Shown in pieces: positions 25,401-38,038 of a DNA stretch of 64,000 bases. This DNA is from Temnothorax longispinosus (lineage: Eukaryota; Arthropoda; Insecta; Hymenoptera; Formicidae). Numbering within the stretch: position 1 is the stretch's first letter; each line of letters begins with the position of its first letter. The stretch is taken from positions 11,718,001 to 11,782,000 of the forward strand of contig NC_092360.1 of assembly GCF_030848805.1 (NCBI RefSeq), given 5' to 3'. The notes under the pieces are model-generated. The model did not search any database. It was given only the letters and a program-made list of their open reading frames with translations, and had not been told where the DNA came from. Made by a program: the position numbers and the translations under genes.

Positions 25401-28400
25401 CACATTGTCGCAATTATAAAAACACTTGTAAGTCTCTCCTTGTTAAATCGTTTATAAATATTAAGTAAAACATTTATTTAATAATAGGAAATGTGTGAAT
25501 TTCAAAAAAATTATAAAAATTACATATTTTATAGTCTTTTGTAGAAAATTAAATAAACCATTACTATTATTGTCAATTTGTTTCAGAATTATGTAAAAGA
25601 TTAAATCATTAAATCTAAATCCCAATAGGATAAATTGTCATCACAGAGTACTTCGAGACTTACCTTATCCATAGCCAAGGCGACAGCGGCTGGGCTGATC
25701 AAAGAAACGAACCAGTATGTGACTGAGCTGGAATCACGCACGAATACTTGGATGAAATACATCAAGCTCAGTATCGTGACAGCAAAATTTCCCAAGACAC
25801 CAGCCGTCTGAAACAGAGTAAAAAGATATTTTTATTATGCTCGTATTAATAATATAATCTTTACTGATTAAAGAAGTAATGGACAAATAATTGATAATGC
25901 TGTTTTTGTTAATCTAAGAATATTAAGATACATATACAATTGTAGAAATTGTCAAAAAATTGCATTTTAGAACAAAATTAAAAAAATTTTAGGTATAAAA
26001 ATTTCATTAAAACTAAAATATATGAAGAAGAATCCTGTCAAGAATTACTTACGCGCGACTTGTCGAAGAATGGCGTGATCATAAAGGCAAACATAATCAC
26101 GGAGAAACTGTATAGAACAACCAAAAGGAATATCGGTAGGAAGTGCGTGTGTTGAAACATTTGGAGTGTGAAGAGTAACACCACTCCGACGGCAGAGAGC
26201 AAAAATACGAAAATGCTGTAGATGATGAACCAAGACAACCTATGAAAGAAAGAAAAGAAATATATAACGCTGGGAGAGAATATTATTAAGAACACTTGAC
26301 ATATAAATTAAAGAAGTTAATTTAGGAGGAGTTATATCGTTGGGGTTAAAAATCGATATTCGACAGTTATTTATAAATTTATGATCTTACCAAAACACGG
26401 AATCGTTTAAGCCCATCATCTTCATTCCCTCTTTAATCTTATTTTCCTTCTCGCCGACTATTAAGATCAGAAGATAGGTGACAAACTGCGAGAGCGCTAA
26501 GACCATGTAAAGCGGAATAACAACTCTGAAGGCCAACATCCAGTCTAAGGAAATAATATAATCGTTAACACAGTAAACGTGGCGTGTATTGCAGAAATAA
26601 GTGAATCTAAAAATTTCTGGTAAAACTACTCACCAGCGGTATACGCTTCCTTGGGAAACATTATGAGTTTAATATCCGGTATTGTCACGTCGGAATTTCC
26701 CATATCTAACTGCAAAAAATAACATCAGGCTCAATCCCTAAATTTAATTGCTAGATCAGACTTATGTTCTTATCAAGCAAAAAACGTGACTCACAAATAA
26801 AATTAGTAGAAATTTACTAATCTTCAAAGTAAAAGAAAAAACTCACTCTTATCTTTGTGATATCCATTATCATCTGCAAGGCCAAGAAGCCGGAATGCAA
26901 GTAATTGTTGACGGGACAGGATTCCCCGGTTTTTATTGATAAAATGTCGCCCATCCAGTGCCCGGTCTTATTCTTTCGACAACTGATCGGAGCAGAATAC
27001 AATTCGGTTGGCGATACGGGCAAGGTATACGAAGGATTCGTCCTAATTTCATATCTAAACAGTAAACAAAATTCCATGTATTAATAAAAAAAAAACTAAT
27101 AACTAAACTAAGCTTGTAAAAATTAATTATCTTACATAAGACGCTGTGATATTGGCAGGGGGTCCTCGAAGATAACTGCTAGTGGTACGCTGTAAGGATC
27201 TCTCCAGTACGCTGCTTGAAGATCATCCTTCGTGTCGAACACCATGAAGTTTAAGGGAAGCTTATCGGGATAATCCAACATAGAACGCCAGAGGCTATTC
27301 ATGGAGTTTAAGAAGCTCTAGAAAATACATCATTAATTTTATATCACGCGAAATCTCACAATATCCGGCAGAAAGGCCATTTCTTCAAGCAGTTTATGGC
27401 GAAATAAGATTACATGCGATATTGTAAAAGATATATATGTGGCGAAAAGAAATGTAATTTTTAATGGAATTTAAAATTAATTATTTCTGGATAAAATATT
27501 GTTTCAAAAGATTTAAAAAAAAAACGTAGTTAAGATTTTATATTCTTATTGATAAACATGAAAATTGGATTTTTTTTCAAACGTCAACTTTTGCAAAATT
27601 ATACTTAAAACAGCAAGGGAGCTTATTTGAACAGACAAATCAATTCGCAATTAAAAATATTTTTAACAAAAAATAAAACGGGAAAAAATAATTTTATTCA
27701 TACATATGTTAATTATAATTGCATTATACAAATTGTATTTTATAACACTTAAAAGCAAAAGTACTTGTACTTGATTCAATGATTCAACGCATTGAGTCGG
27801 CGGTGATCTTTAGAAGTACTCACGAGGGTTTCCGTAGAATTGGGCACCACGGCGATCGTATTGTTTTTGTAGCCTTTGAATAATTTGAATATATCTCCTT
27901 CGTGCCTCTGCGTCGTCATCGCGGGGAAGTTTGGGTTGGGTATCATGGCCTTCACCACGATCAAGGCTCCAAGGATATAGAGGGGTAGAACGACCTCCTG
28001 TGAGCAATCAAGTGATTTCGGATCAAATAAATACGCATCGTTAAAAGTTAATTCTCCGTTCGTAACACTCACAGTAATAACTAAGTATCATTTTGGTAAA
28101 AGAAATCAAATAGCGACTTCAAAGAAATAAACTTCTAAACTCGTCTCTCTGTGGAGAGACAGATGATAATTAATAAATTAACAATAATTATATATATGTA
28201 TAGATTAATATTATTAATCTATTAACTATCATGTATCTATATATTTCATCTTTCCCTTCTTCCTTATCCCTTTTTTATTTACTAAATAATTAAAAATACA
28301 TATCTATATAAGAAAATATACATACTTTACTATTTATAATTCTAAAATTAATTGGTAATGAGAAAAATAAAGCTTCCAGAAAGAATATTAAAAAAAAATA

Positions 28401-31400
28401 AAAAAAAATTTCTCGTCATCTTTTAAAAAATACATTTTGTAAATATAGCCACTCCCCATAATTACATGCGGTTTACACTAAACGAATAAAATATTTCTCA
28501 TATTTTTTTGCAGTTAATACTTGCTGTATGTTGCAAGATAGAGTAGTTACTATTTTGTTTTATATTGGATCTCTGAAAACGTATAAACACATAAATTCTA
28601 TGCGCGGTAAGAACCCGCGTGTCTCGTAATTATTCCGTGTTCCATACGCGCACCTGCTGTCCTATTTCACTATTCGCAACGCGATACTAAACAATACTTC
28701 AAATCGTTTCGACTGCGTGTTCTTCCCTTTTGATAAATTGACAATTTTCTTTCAAGAATTTTTCACAAAGCTTTACTCAGAGATAGTAGAAAGAATTTTA
28801 TATTGATAATTTAAACATGAGGCTGCATGATAACTTATTAATAATTATAATATAAGATCATTTTATAATTATTGCCTCTTTTTGCAAATTTTATAGTTAA
28901 TTTGTAAATTATTATAGTTGTAATCTTTTTCTTAATAATATTGAGATATAAATGTTTGTTTTATAAATAATTAAAATAATAGATATATTATACTTAGTTA
29001 GTAACGTTAATTTATACAAAAAATTAAATGAGTATCATAGTTGCTTTTTGAAGTAAATTTCATTTCAATTGGATAAATCTTGATTTTACAGGCTCGATTG
29101 TCATGACATTAAATATATTTAAATAGTAGATTATGTAAAAAGCTGAGACACACACACAACCTAAATCTTTCTTAAGAAAAAATGGAAAAGCTTCAATAAA
29201 ATTTTTTAAATTAATTATGGATGTACGTACATACATACAAAGAGACAATAAAATTGTAAGACACTGTGCATTGTTTGGGGGTATTGATAGCTTCGAACGT
29301 TCCGTCGTCATGGCGATCAACAAAGAACCGACGCATACTCTGATGATTGCTAGACCGTCGAAAGGTAGAACTTCACACCGTTCACAGATATCTTTTTGAC
29401 ATTGTCACGAACGAATCGTAATGTGTCGTAATGCAATCGTAGTGCAAAAATTTTTACCATTTCGGCGTTGGTATCAATACAATTACGTAACCCAGATCGA
29501 CGTAACGTCGATTACGAAAACGTCATAATGTTCGAATGCGAGTGAATGAGATTCTTATATTTCTTCTTCGTAGGAAATGAGCAGAATAAGTGAGCCGAAT
29601 AGCATAAACATACAAATGGTAATTGCTTCCATCTGTGACTTAATGCACCATTCATTTACTCGTCACGTCTTTTAACTTTTATCTGCTGCAAGGAGCGGGC
29701 ATTATATAAGAGAGGTATAGTAAGAAACAGAGAATGATAAGAGGTAGAACAAAAAAAAAGAGAATAAATTTGAATTGCATAATGGTCTGAGGGAAATGTA
29801 CATGGAAAAAAATGTAATATATTAAAATATTAATTATTTATACAAATTACAAATATAAAGTATAGCTTTGATTATTTTCTCGTTCTTTGACATAATTGTA
29901 AACACTTTGGATATAGTTGTGTGTCTATATAAAATGCTGCTACAATATTATAATTCTTGCCTCGATTATCCTTTACGATTTCTTTACGATTCCTCTTTCG
30001 TTCTTTTTTAATGTAAAAGTACTAATAGCTTACAAAATAGTTGGAGATTGAGAAAGATCAACAGAAATATATTTTGCAATGTTAAATCTTGAAAAGAGCA
30101 GATCAATATAAAAATAAATAAATTTGCAAAAGACGGAGGGTAAGAATTCCGAGACGATGTCGTTCTGTGTGGACATTGTCACCGAGGATTCCTTCTACGA
30201 GAATCTGACCCTCGGCGTGGTCAAGATCCTCGAGGGCTCGCCGTGCGTGAGAAATGTGCGAGTCGAGAGGCGAAACGGCTGCGAATCCGGCGCCATCACC
30301 ACCTGGGAGCAACGCCATTGCTGCACGCTTCCCGAGGACATCCGGAATTTTTACGCCTCCATCGACGGTTTCCTGCTACAGTGGAATCTTGATATATCAG
30401 GTATTCTCGATTAATATTTTAATTTCCAGCTCAATGTAATCCTCCCGTAATCCTTTCGCTCTCATCGATTGTATTTTTTCCATTTCAATATTTATATATG
30501 CCCCGTAAAATTATATCCTATTTTTATTTTATTTTATTTATTACATGTAATTTTATCCATTAGAAAATTTTTTTCTTATATTATTAAAATAATATAAGAA
30601 ATGTCATTAAAATAATATTCCATATAATTTTGTAAATTATAAACTTTATAAACTATCATCATCATATTACAGGTTTATTGTAAATTTGTAGATATTTATT
30701 ATTCCAAGTTAGCAACACATTTTAAGATATAATTTCATTTATTTAATATAATTTGTGATTTTTAAGTAAAACTGCGAATAAAAGAGTAATCCCTTTTTAT
30801 GCAAAAATGGTTATCGCCTTCAAGACTTAGGGTTCATCTGAAAACTTCCGAAGATATACATTTATCTTTGAATGTTAGATTTCATGTTGTGATAATGTGA
30901 TAAAAATCATTAATTCCTAATCACTGAAACCATTAGTTGCTGATTTCTCCTAAAGCTTGCGTGTCACGGACTCTTTTACCGCGTTCAGCATTTTGCTATC
31001 AACAATCCTAGATCTATCAAAGAATCTTTCATTCGGCAAAGTAAACAGTACACTGAGATACATTAATCAGTGTAGTCATAATTCAGTTGTCCAAATAATG
31101 AGAGATGATAATCAAAACGACACCGTCGAAAAGACACCACGTAATCGTTTAAAAAGGCTTTTGATGTTCCAAAAGTACTTTATACTTTTACCCGGATTTT
31201 TACTCGTAGCAGTGTAGAAGACTTATTGATCTCAAACTGATGGCTTTAATTCACCGACACTAATTCGAAGATTTCATGTCGATACCAGGCGAGGAATTCT
31301 CAATAGGTCGTATGGAAATCGGCGGTCTTTCGTCGCTGAAGAGATACGTCGGCAAGGATCGGCAGGTGGGACCATCGACGCAAGAATCGGGGGCCCAAGG

Positions 31401-34292
31401 GGGAAACGTCACCGCGGAGCCGCAGGATGCCATGTTTTCCGGGGACTCGCGCGACTGCAAACTCTTCGAGATCGGCCAGTGCTTTGCGGGGCCCGAAAAC
31501 AGTAGGATCTATTTGGCATATCGTTCTAAACAGGAACAGAATTCGCCGAGTATTTGGCTCCATCGAGGCAGCGGCTGGTACCATCTGGCTGACAATTTTA
31601 CCACGTACTTCCGCATGATGCTGGTTCATTTGGGCCTGCCACTGTGGCAGTGTTGCGTCGCCCGGTTGCCCCTGCCTACCTGGGTCGAGCAAGCGTATTT
31701 TCTGATCGGGCCCCATCTGTTGCCGTCCACCGTCGAGCCTACCGAGTCTGTGTCTGTTTCATTGTGGAATAACGGACCCGTTAACGTTCTTGATCCGGCT
31801 ATCTTCAAGGCCAAGGATAATAAGCAGAGGAACGCTCGCAAAAAGTGAGCTTATTTCAGTATTGGTACTTGACATTTTTTACGAAAGCAGAGTTCCGCTC
31901 AAGATCAAGCTGATAATAAAGAAAATTTGTAATCTTTGCAGATTCCCAATAGATCCTACCACAACATAGTGAAATATTCTTTCTAATACTTTATCACTGA
32001 TTGAGTATAGATTACTATAGATGAACACGTGTAATATGTGTTACGAGTATCAAACAGTGAAAAATGGGTTTTCTCGCCATGTATCTATAGGTATATACAA
32101 TATAATAAATAACCAAACATTCCAGATCTAGCAAATTGTAGATATTGGAATACAGATTCAGAAGATAAGTGATTATTTGAGAATTGGATGCAGCTCTGCA
32201 ATGCAAAACCAATTCCAAAACCTTATTTTTCTGCTAGAACGCAAAATATTAGAAATAAAATTCTGCGCCAACGTTATCATATATCAATGACCAAACTATG
32301 ATCCGAAATACAATTCCAATTTGTGTTATTCATTTTTTTAAAAACGCATATTACAAACTTTTACGATCACTTTGCAATACAGAACTAAAAATCACGAAAA
32401 TGCGCTTGGTTCCTTATTGCATAACTGCATCCAATTGAGATATAAGGAGCATTTGGAGTTTCTAGATAATTCATTAATCTATCAAAAGAAAAAATATTTA
32501 ATATATTTATATATACTAAATATATCTTAGGTTCTCGGAAAATGTGTAAATATTAAATCTCAAATTTAAAAAATCGGTAAATATTTAACAACCGAAATGA
32601 ATCTATAATATATAAAATATATATTTATAGCGAATGTCCTAGACCCGACCAAAACTATTAACAATTTTAAATTATAAAAGATAATTTTATCTAAGAATTA
32701 ATATCAGACTATTATATAATATATAATAGATAAAAAATTAATATATCTTGACGAATCAAATTTCAGAGAGATTTAAGTAGATACAGAATAACTTACTTTG
32801 TGTTTAAAATCAAATATATTTATCTATGGAAAGAATCATGTTCCTATAATATGAAACTGTAATTAGCGAAATTATGCTCGAGCTATCGAATTACTTATGA
32901 TTTTTAAAACTCTTCATTATTTTAGTTAAGTATAATATTAATATTTGTATACATGATCATATTAATATTAGGTATATATAATTTAATTAAATTTCCAAAT
33001 TTAATTCAAGTATTTAATTTAAGTAAATTTCCGAATATGATTTATCAAATTATAATTATAACTTTTTCTTATTACGGAACGTATCTAATTTCTAATTATA
33101 CTTATTAATGCAACATCTTCATATGCTCCGCGACAATGACGTTAAAAAAGCGCGAGAAATTCAACGAGACAGAGAAGCCTTTTCCCTTCTTCATCTAACC
33201 CTTGGCCCAGTTGGCACCGCGATTACGCAAAAACGCCCGATTGGCAACGTAGTTGGCGAACGCAGTCTGCGACAAGACGCAGTCGTGTCGTCGCCATTCC
33301 CGCAAACGTCCGCGTCACTCTCTTCTTTTTCGTCGTTTTACTTTCGTCGTACTCTTATATTTATACAGTTCTACGGATTACCTAATGAATGTGAAGTTAG
33401 CTATTCTCGGCGAAAATTCGACGGAGGCTCTAAATGTGAAGTTATATAACTCTTATACTGTTATACTAGATTGATCTTATACTATCTTATTTTTCCATAT
33501 ATATCTATCGTGTATTATTAATCAAACTCAATCGAAAAAAACTTTAGATAGCTTTTTTTAGCTGAGGTTTAAAAGCATCGAAAATTCAAAGTCAAGGAGT
33601 CAAGAAGTGAAGATAGAAGTGTCATATATCATAGAAATCTTTATATATCTCAGCTATTTTTAAATGAATTCTGTTACAGACGCGTTTAGTTGAGCTGAAC
33701 TAGATAGTTTCCCATTGTACAATTCTCCCAGTAAACAGTATCGGGATGTTTGGCACATTCCATGCTTCAAATGTAGAAGATAATATAAGTTGATCGAATA
33801 TCAAGGTGTTTCTCACGACGTGACAACCAGCTTTAAGTTCGTCACTTCGATTCGATTGATTTCAATAAGCAGCTATTGCCTCCCTTCAAAAAAACCTTCA
33901 ATAATGATTTTGGCAACACATTTATTCTGCTCGTGATGGCACGAATATCCACTTGGCACATGTCCCAGGACTTGTTCCCCGAGACAGGTGTCGATTTTTA
34001 ATTTAACCACATTTCTCCGAGGATTATCAGGTAAATGAAAATTACACCGAGTGACTAAGAGTGTTCACAGGTCTCCATTTTAAAGTTGAATTCCGAAAAT
34101 AATCGCGGCCTAAAAGGTAATCAAGCGCCAATTGTTACCACGATGGAAATTTTTAATTAAAGTATACCAATCAGTATATCAAAATTAGATTGGACATACC
34201 ATAAACGTCTTCCGCGTATCGCGCTTCTTCAGCAGGAGATTCCTCACGAGCATCGCCCGCAGTTGGGCGAAGTAGAGCGCGCACGAATTCAT
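16432..34292 (-). CDS. ABCA5-like: ABC transporter subfamily A, full transporter (ABCA5-like)
   Basis: This is a full-size ABCA lipid exporter or flippase of about 1700 aa (human ABCA3 1704, ABCA5 1642). Coding exons (minus, high to low): 34292-34200, 27997-27824, 27317-27136, 27054-26847, 26709-26634, 26544-26391, 26239-26053, 25807-25664, 25348-25198, 25031-24958, 24630-24178, 24012-23663, 23345-22939, 22738-22481, 22004-21740, 21433-21259, 20887-20551, 19881-19607, 19082-18933, 18571-18210, 17868-17661, 17347-17008 and 16511-16432; every junction keeps phase. Order: first membrane helix split by intron 1, a large extracellular loop, a TM bundle, then NBD1 with Walker A GHNGAGKTT (about residue 552), CPQHD Q-loop, LSGGQKRKLS, ILDEPTAGVDP and TTH. 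The second TM half and NBD2 follow: GHNGAGKTTTM (about 1415), CPQHD, variant signature CSGGTRRKLS, LMDEPSTGMDP and TTH. YGVSMTTLEEVFLHLE and EEYSFSQTTLEQVFL resemble ABCA5. The substrate is unknown. Intron 1 contains TPGS2. Confidence 0.93.
30157..31848 (+). CDS. TPGS2: Tubulin polyglutamylase complex subunit 2
   Basis: TPGS2 is a non-catalytic subunit of the TTLL1 polyglutamylase complex, which adds glutamate chains to tubulin tails at centrosomes, axonemes and neuronal microtubules. Two exons, 30157-30400 and 31289-31848, join in phase to 267 aa (human about 300). The first exon has ENLTLGVVKILEGSP, then TTWEQRHCCTLPEDIRNFYA and DGFLLQW, matching the human WEQ...PED..NFY..NGF..W block. The second has SIGRMEIGGLSSL, RIYLAYRS, SIWLHRGSGWYHLADNFTTY and MLVHLGLPLWQ, all typical of TPGS2. 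The C-terminus is lysine-rich, as in vertebrates. The start is the first ATG of the open frame; an in-frame stop lies just upstream. AATAAA at 31915-31920 is a likely poly(A) signal. The whole gene lies inside ABCA intron 1 on the opposite strand. Confidence 0.9.
31849..34199. other. Rest of ABCA intron 1, upstream side
   Basis: After the TPGS2 poly(A) signal this stretch is AT-rich and holds no recognisable exon. An open frame at 33108-33449 (plus) has mixed composition but no recognisable motif. The 27998-30156 side of the same intron is also without recognisable coding sequence. Confidence 0.5.
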
Positions 34293-34788
34293 CCTGCGTG
34301 ATGCATTCACCCTCTCGTCTGCAACAGAAACATCGACAAACTAAACGACGGCGAAATTTCAATGTTTGACGAGTAACAGAAATAAAAGCTCAAATTTTGT
34401 TGCAATTATTGTTAGCAATCCATTTCGATCCAATTCTAATTTGATTTTAAAGCATAGAAAAAGATGTTATTGCATAATACTTGCCAAGAATAAAAATGAA
34501 CAAAAATGAATCGTTCTTCTACAATTTTAAGTGAGCATTTATTTCGAATTAAAATTTATATAATTTCAAGCTTAATTATTAATTTTTACATATCAAGTTA
34601 AGCAATTTAGATATAGCATGTCATCTTGTATATGACATGATATTGTATACTAACAATAAGTATTTATTCGATATTATACGTGTGTATTACAATCATATTG
34701 TTTTCCATTACATTATCATTATGCAACAAAATGTTGAGCTTATTTACAACTCTTAATAAAGATATGAGTATGTAATATAATAACAGTA

Positions 34789-35022
34789 AAGACCCCCTTG
34801 CACGATCCCAGGCAACAGGCGATAGGAACAGGGAATAATAACAGGATTTCTGACGCGTTGGATTTCTGTTCTCTATTGTCTGTACCTGACCAATCACAGT
34901 GATTTGATTTTATATGACGCTTTTAGTGATTGATCAGGTACAGGCAATACAGAATAGATTCCAACGCGTCGAAAATTCTGTTCCCATTCCCTGTTGCCTG
35001 GCATTGTGCAAGGGCTTCAATA
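34789..35022. mobile_element. Foldback MITE, about 230 bp
   Basis: Long imperfect inverted arms face each other: CCTTGCACGATCCCAGGCAA on the left and its near complement ending TTGCCTGGCATTGTGCAAGG on the right, with further pairing through ACGCGTTGGA/TCCAACGCGT and GTACCTGA/TCAGGTAC to a centre with ACCAATCAC. TAA occurs on both flanks. It has no coding capacity and lies upstream of the ABCA first coding exon. Confidence 0.8.
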
Positions 35023-36758
35023 ATCTTGTTTCCCATATGTTTTCTGTAAATTTCCATTAATTCCATTTGCATTTAAAAGCTCGTTGAAAAATTAATGCAT
35101 TTATGTATTAAAATCAATGTATTTATAAGCAAATTAAATGCATATATTATTGTTCATTTTCTCTCGCGCGTGTGAGTAAACTATAAATGCGATCGACAGT
35201 TAAAAATAGAAAGCAATAAGATATATATAATCTGTCGTCTATGACGGAACGTAAACTTGCCACTTAATTAATGTTTCCACGGGGGAGCAGAATATCTCGC
35301 TCTTTCTCGCTCTAACGAGTAACGCACGGAAAACGACGAGGAGGAGAAACTAAACTCCGGATGTAGGCGTCCAACTGTAGAACAGTCGCGCTCTTCTCGA
35401 TTAATTAGCTGAATTTGTTTGCACAACTGCGAGACACGTTCTCCCCCTTACATCTTCTCTGTTCGCTCTCCTCACTCGTTTGCTCTGCAGTAAATTCGCG
35501 TGGTAACAATATAGTTGTGCCAAGCGTTCGACATTTACGTTAATTAATTGTTTGCGACAATCACATTTGAAAGCTCAATCGGATTGTGTACAAAATAATC
35601 CTTCATAGAACTTATTCTCGGTGTCTTAACACCGTTCCAGCTATGCCTGACTAAGCATAATTTTTATCGCCCTCTTGAGGGGATTTCCTTTCTCCTTCTC
35701 TTATAATTTCTTTTAATAATGCTTCTTTAAATGGCGTAGTGCAAACTAGATAAATCCACCCATTTAATCGTTCAGTGGATAAAACGAGTAGATTAATCCG
35801 AACGATCGGTAAAATGTTAATATTGTAATATACAAAACAACGTATAGAATTTTCAAATAATATGCACGCACATTGCAAATTATAGTTTTTTTTTAATACA
35901 TTACAATTATATGTTTTCTTTGATCAACCAACTCACTTTATTATCTCTTTTATTATTTCAGTATATATGTAATGTATAATATAATCAACATTTTAAAAAA
36001 GACTGAATTATAAAATATGGAATAATTATAAAAAATAAAATAATGTTTGCAAATTGAAAAATAATTACTTTTTAGCTTATACCTTATATTTATTTTGTAC
36101 ATAACCGTTCTTACACAAGAAAAAGAGAAATAATTTACTCTTCTTAGAATCACAAATCATTCGAAAAAGAACTATAATTTCTGGAGAAAGCGTGCAGTTG
36201 AAAGAGCAAATTTTCTAAAGTATTTGATCTCTTGAGAGGCGAAAGGGAAAAGCCTTTCTCTCGTGTATAAACTCTGTTTAAATAAAACCCGCAAATACAC
36301 AAAGCAGTGTAGATATCTTCTATATTAATCCTTGCAATATCGACGATTTCGATAAACGCACGGGCTGCGATGCTTGGAGTTAGTTCGGACCCCATTCTTA
36401 TACCTGTTTGAGATCTTCATTAATTTCAAACAAAGTTTGAATTGTTAAAAAGGTTCTATCGGACTATTAAACAATACATTTTTTTCGACATGCCTGTCAT
36501 TATCGCTTCAACATAAATAAATGACACAGTCGTCAAGTGCTGAGGTATAGTTTTCTAGGTCTAAATGAGACTCGGACTCTCGCTCGGCAAGAATTAAAAT
36601 TTATCCTTTTAAATTTTCTTGTCTTGCGATCCATTCAATTATACAAAAATTTCTTTAAATTAAAAAAAAAACGGTTAATATAAATGCGAGAGTATACTCA
36701 CATTAATTCTGAAGTGCGCCGAGTCTACGTCCAAGAAAATGACTCTACTCTGCCGTAC

Positions 36759-38038
36759 CCTCTATTTGACTATGATTGCTGGCGTTGCTGCTGTCGGTGA
36801 TTCCGGTGGCGGTGCCGTTGTTGTTCCCGGTGCTGTCGTCGTTGTTACGTTGCTGGACGCTGCCTCCGTTAACGACGACAATCGATTCGCGCTGCTGGGA
36901 CGTTGCCTTACCACGTGACACGACGGCGGCATCGCAGCGACGGACGGTGTGCTTGGAACCGCGTCCGCAACCATTATTGTTGCTCCTCGCCATGCTTGGC
37001 GCCGCTAACAACTGCACCGAAAACGAAGGCCAAGTCGTTAGTCCTTCAATCTTATCATTTCGTAAGAAAATAATACATATAATAATTATAATATTTTTAA
37101 TCCCACCTAAAACATATAAAGGAGAACCACTTCAAAATCTTATAATAATAGACTGTTCTTTGTGTGATATTATCTTCAATGAAAGCCTTTTGTTTTTTCT
37201 AGATTATTTTTAGGGAAAACTTAAGCTCTTTCTAATTTTTTTAAAATACTTAATATTTAAATTATTTTCGCATTATATTAATTATATTTTATTAATTAAT
37301 TTTAATTATACAAATTTTTATTAAAAGGTCAAACATTCTAGAATTAAATTTCGTAACTTTATCAATATTCCCCATCTTTAAATAGTCAGTTGTATCTAAA
37401 ACTAAATATATCTTATTAAAATCATATTTTAATATGTAGCCAACTGTAAATTTAATGAAACTTACAAAAATATAGATTTTTTAATAAAGCACGCGATAAT
37501 CTAGAGAACGCAATAAACGAATTTGGAGATTTTCCAGCTGTTGCCAAAGAGCTTTATGGACGATAAAACCACCCGTCACAAACAATTCCTCTGATAGAAT
37601 TCGTAAAACGTTCAAAGTATCGCAAAATACTTTATACCAAAAAAATTTTACCTTGTAAAATCATCTTCAATTTGTTGAGCTAACTTGTCGAAAATGTCAA
37701 AATGTCAAAATGTCAAAATGTCGAAAACACAAACAATGCAAATCAAAAAATGACGAATTCTGTCGCGGATTTTCATTACTATATACATACTCCGGGCACC
37801 GTTCGCAAACAATAGACCAATCTAACAGCATAATTTAATGTATTGTAAATTAATATTTAAAAAAAAGAGATATATATAAAAAGGGGAGAGAAAGAGCGAA
37901 ACCTACCTCCGACCGCAACCAGGTCAAACTACCCTGCGGTCGATGAACGTGATTTAGGAACGTGCCTAGATGAAGACCAAGGGAATAAGCCTTCCGCAGT
38001 CTGAAGTTCTTTCTCTTGATTTTCCTACGTTTTCCCAT
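36759..38038 (-). other. Possible alternative 5' coding exons of the ABCA gene
   Basis: Two segments on the minus strand look like exons. Segment 38038-37907 starts with ATG (MGKRRKIKRKNFRLRK), has an upstream in-frame stop and ends at GAG/GTAGGT. Segment 37011-36759 follows a GCAG acceptor, is open for 253 bases, encodes an Asn/Ser/Thr-rich stretch and can end at G/GTACGG. Its phase then fits the acceptor at 34319 and continues in the ABCA frame (DERVNASRRM, then the ABCA Met), adding about 137 residues in front of the usual start. If instead the stronger donor at 36702 (GTGAGTATAC) is used, the frame stops first and these would be 5'-UTR exons with an upstream ORF. The signals are seen; the joining is inferred. 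Confidence 0.4.
37687..37727. repeat. Short tandem repeat
   Basis: Four copies of a roughly 9-bp unit (AAAATGTCA type) in a row, the last ones diverged. Confidence 0.8.

Noticed and set aside
31300..31716. 138-codon minus-strand ORF
   Set aside because: Antisense shadow of TPGS2 exon 2, which matches the family over its whole length.
36150..36395. 81-codon minus-strand ORF (GSELTPSIAARAF...)
   Set aside because: It follows a possible acceptor, but I could find no donor or frame continuity with neighbouring segments.
36776..37213. 145-codon plus-strand ORF with a leucine-rich start
   Set aside because: The hydrophobic part is the antisense of AAC/AGC/GTC-type low-complexity codons on the minus strand; its C-terminal part is AT-rich with no motif.
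37687..37727. Possible CRISPR-like or regulatory array of short repeats
   Set aside because: The units are adjacent with no spacers; it is a simple tandem repeat in a eukaryotic genome.
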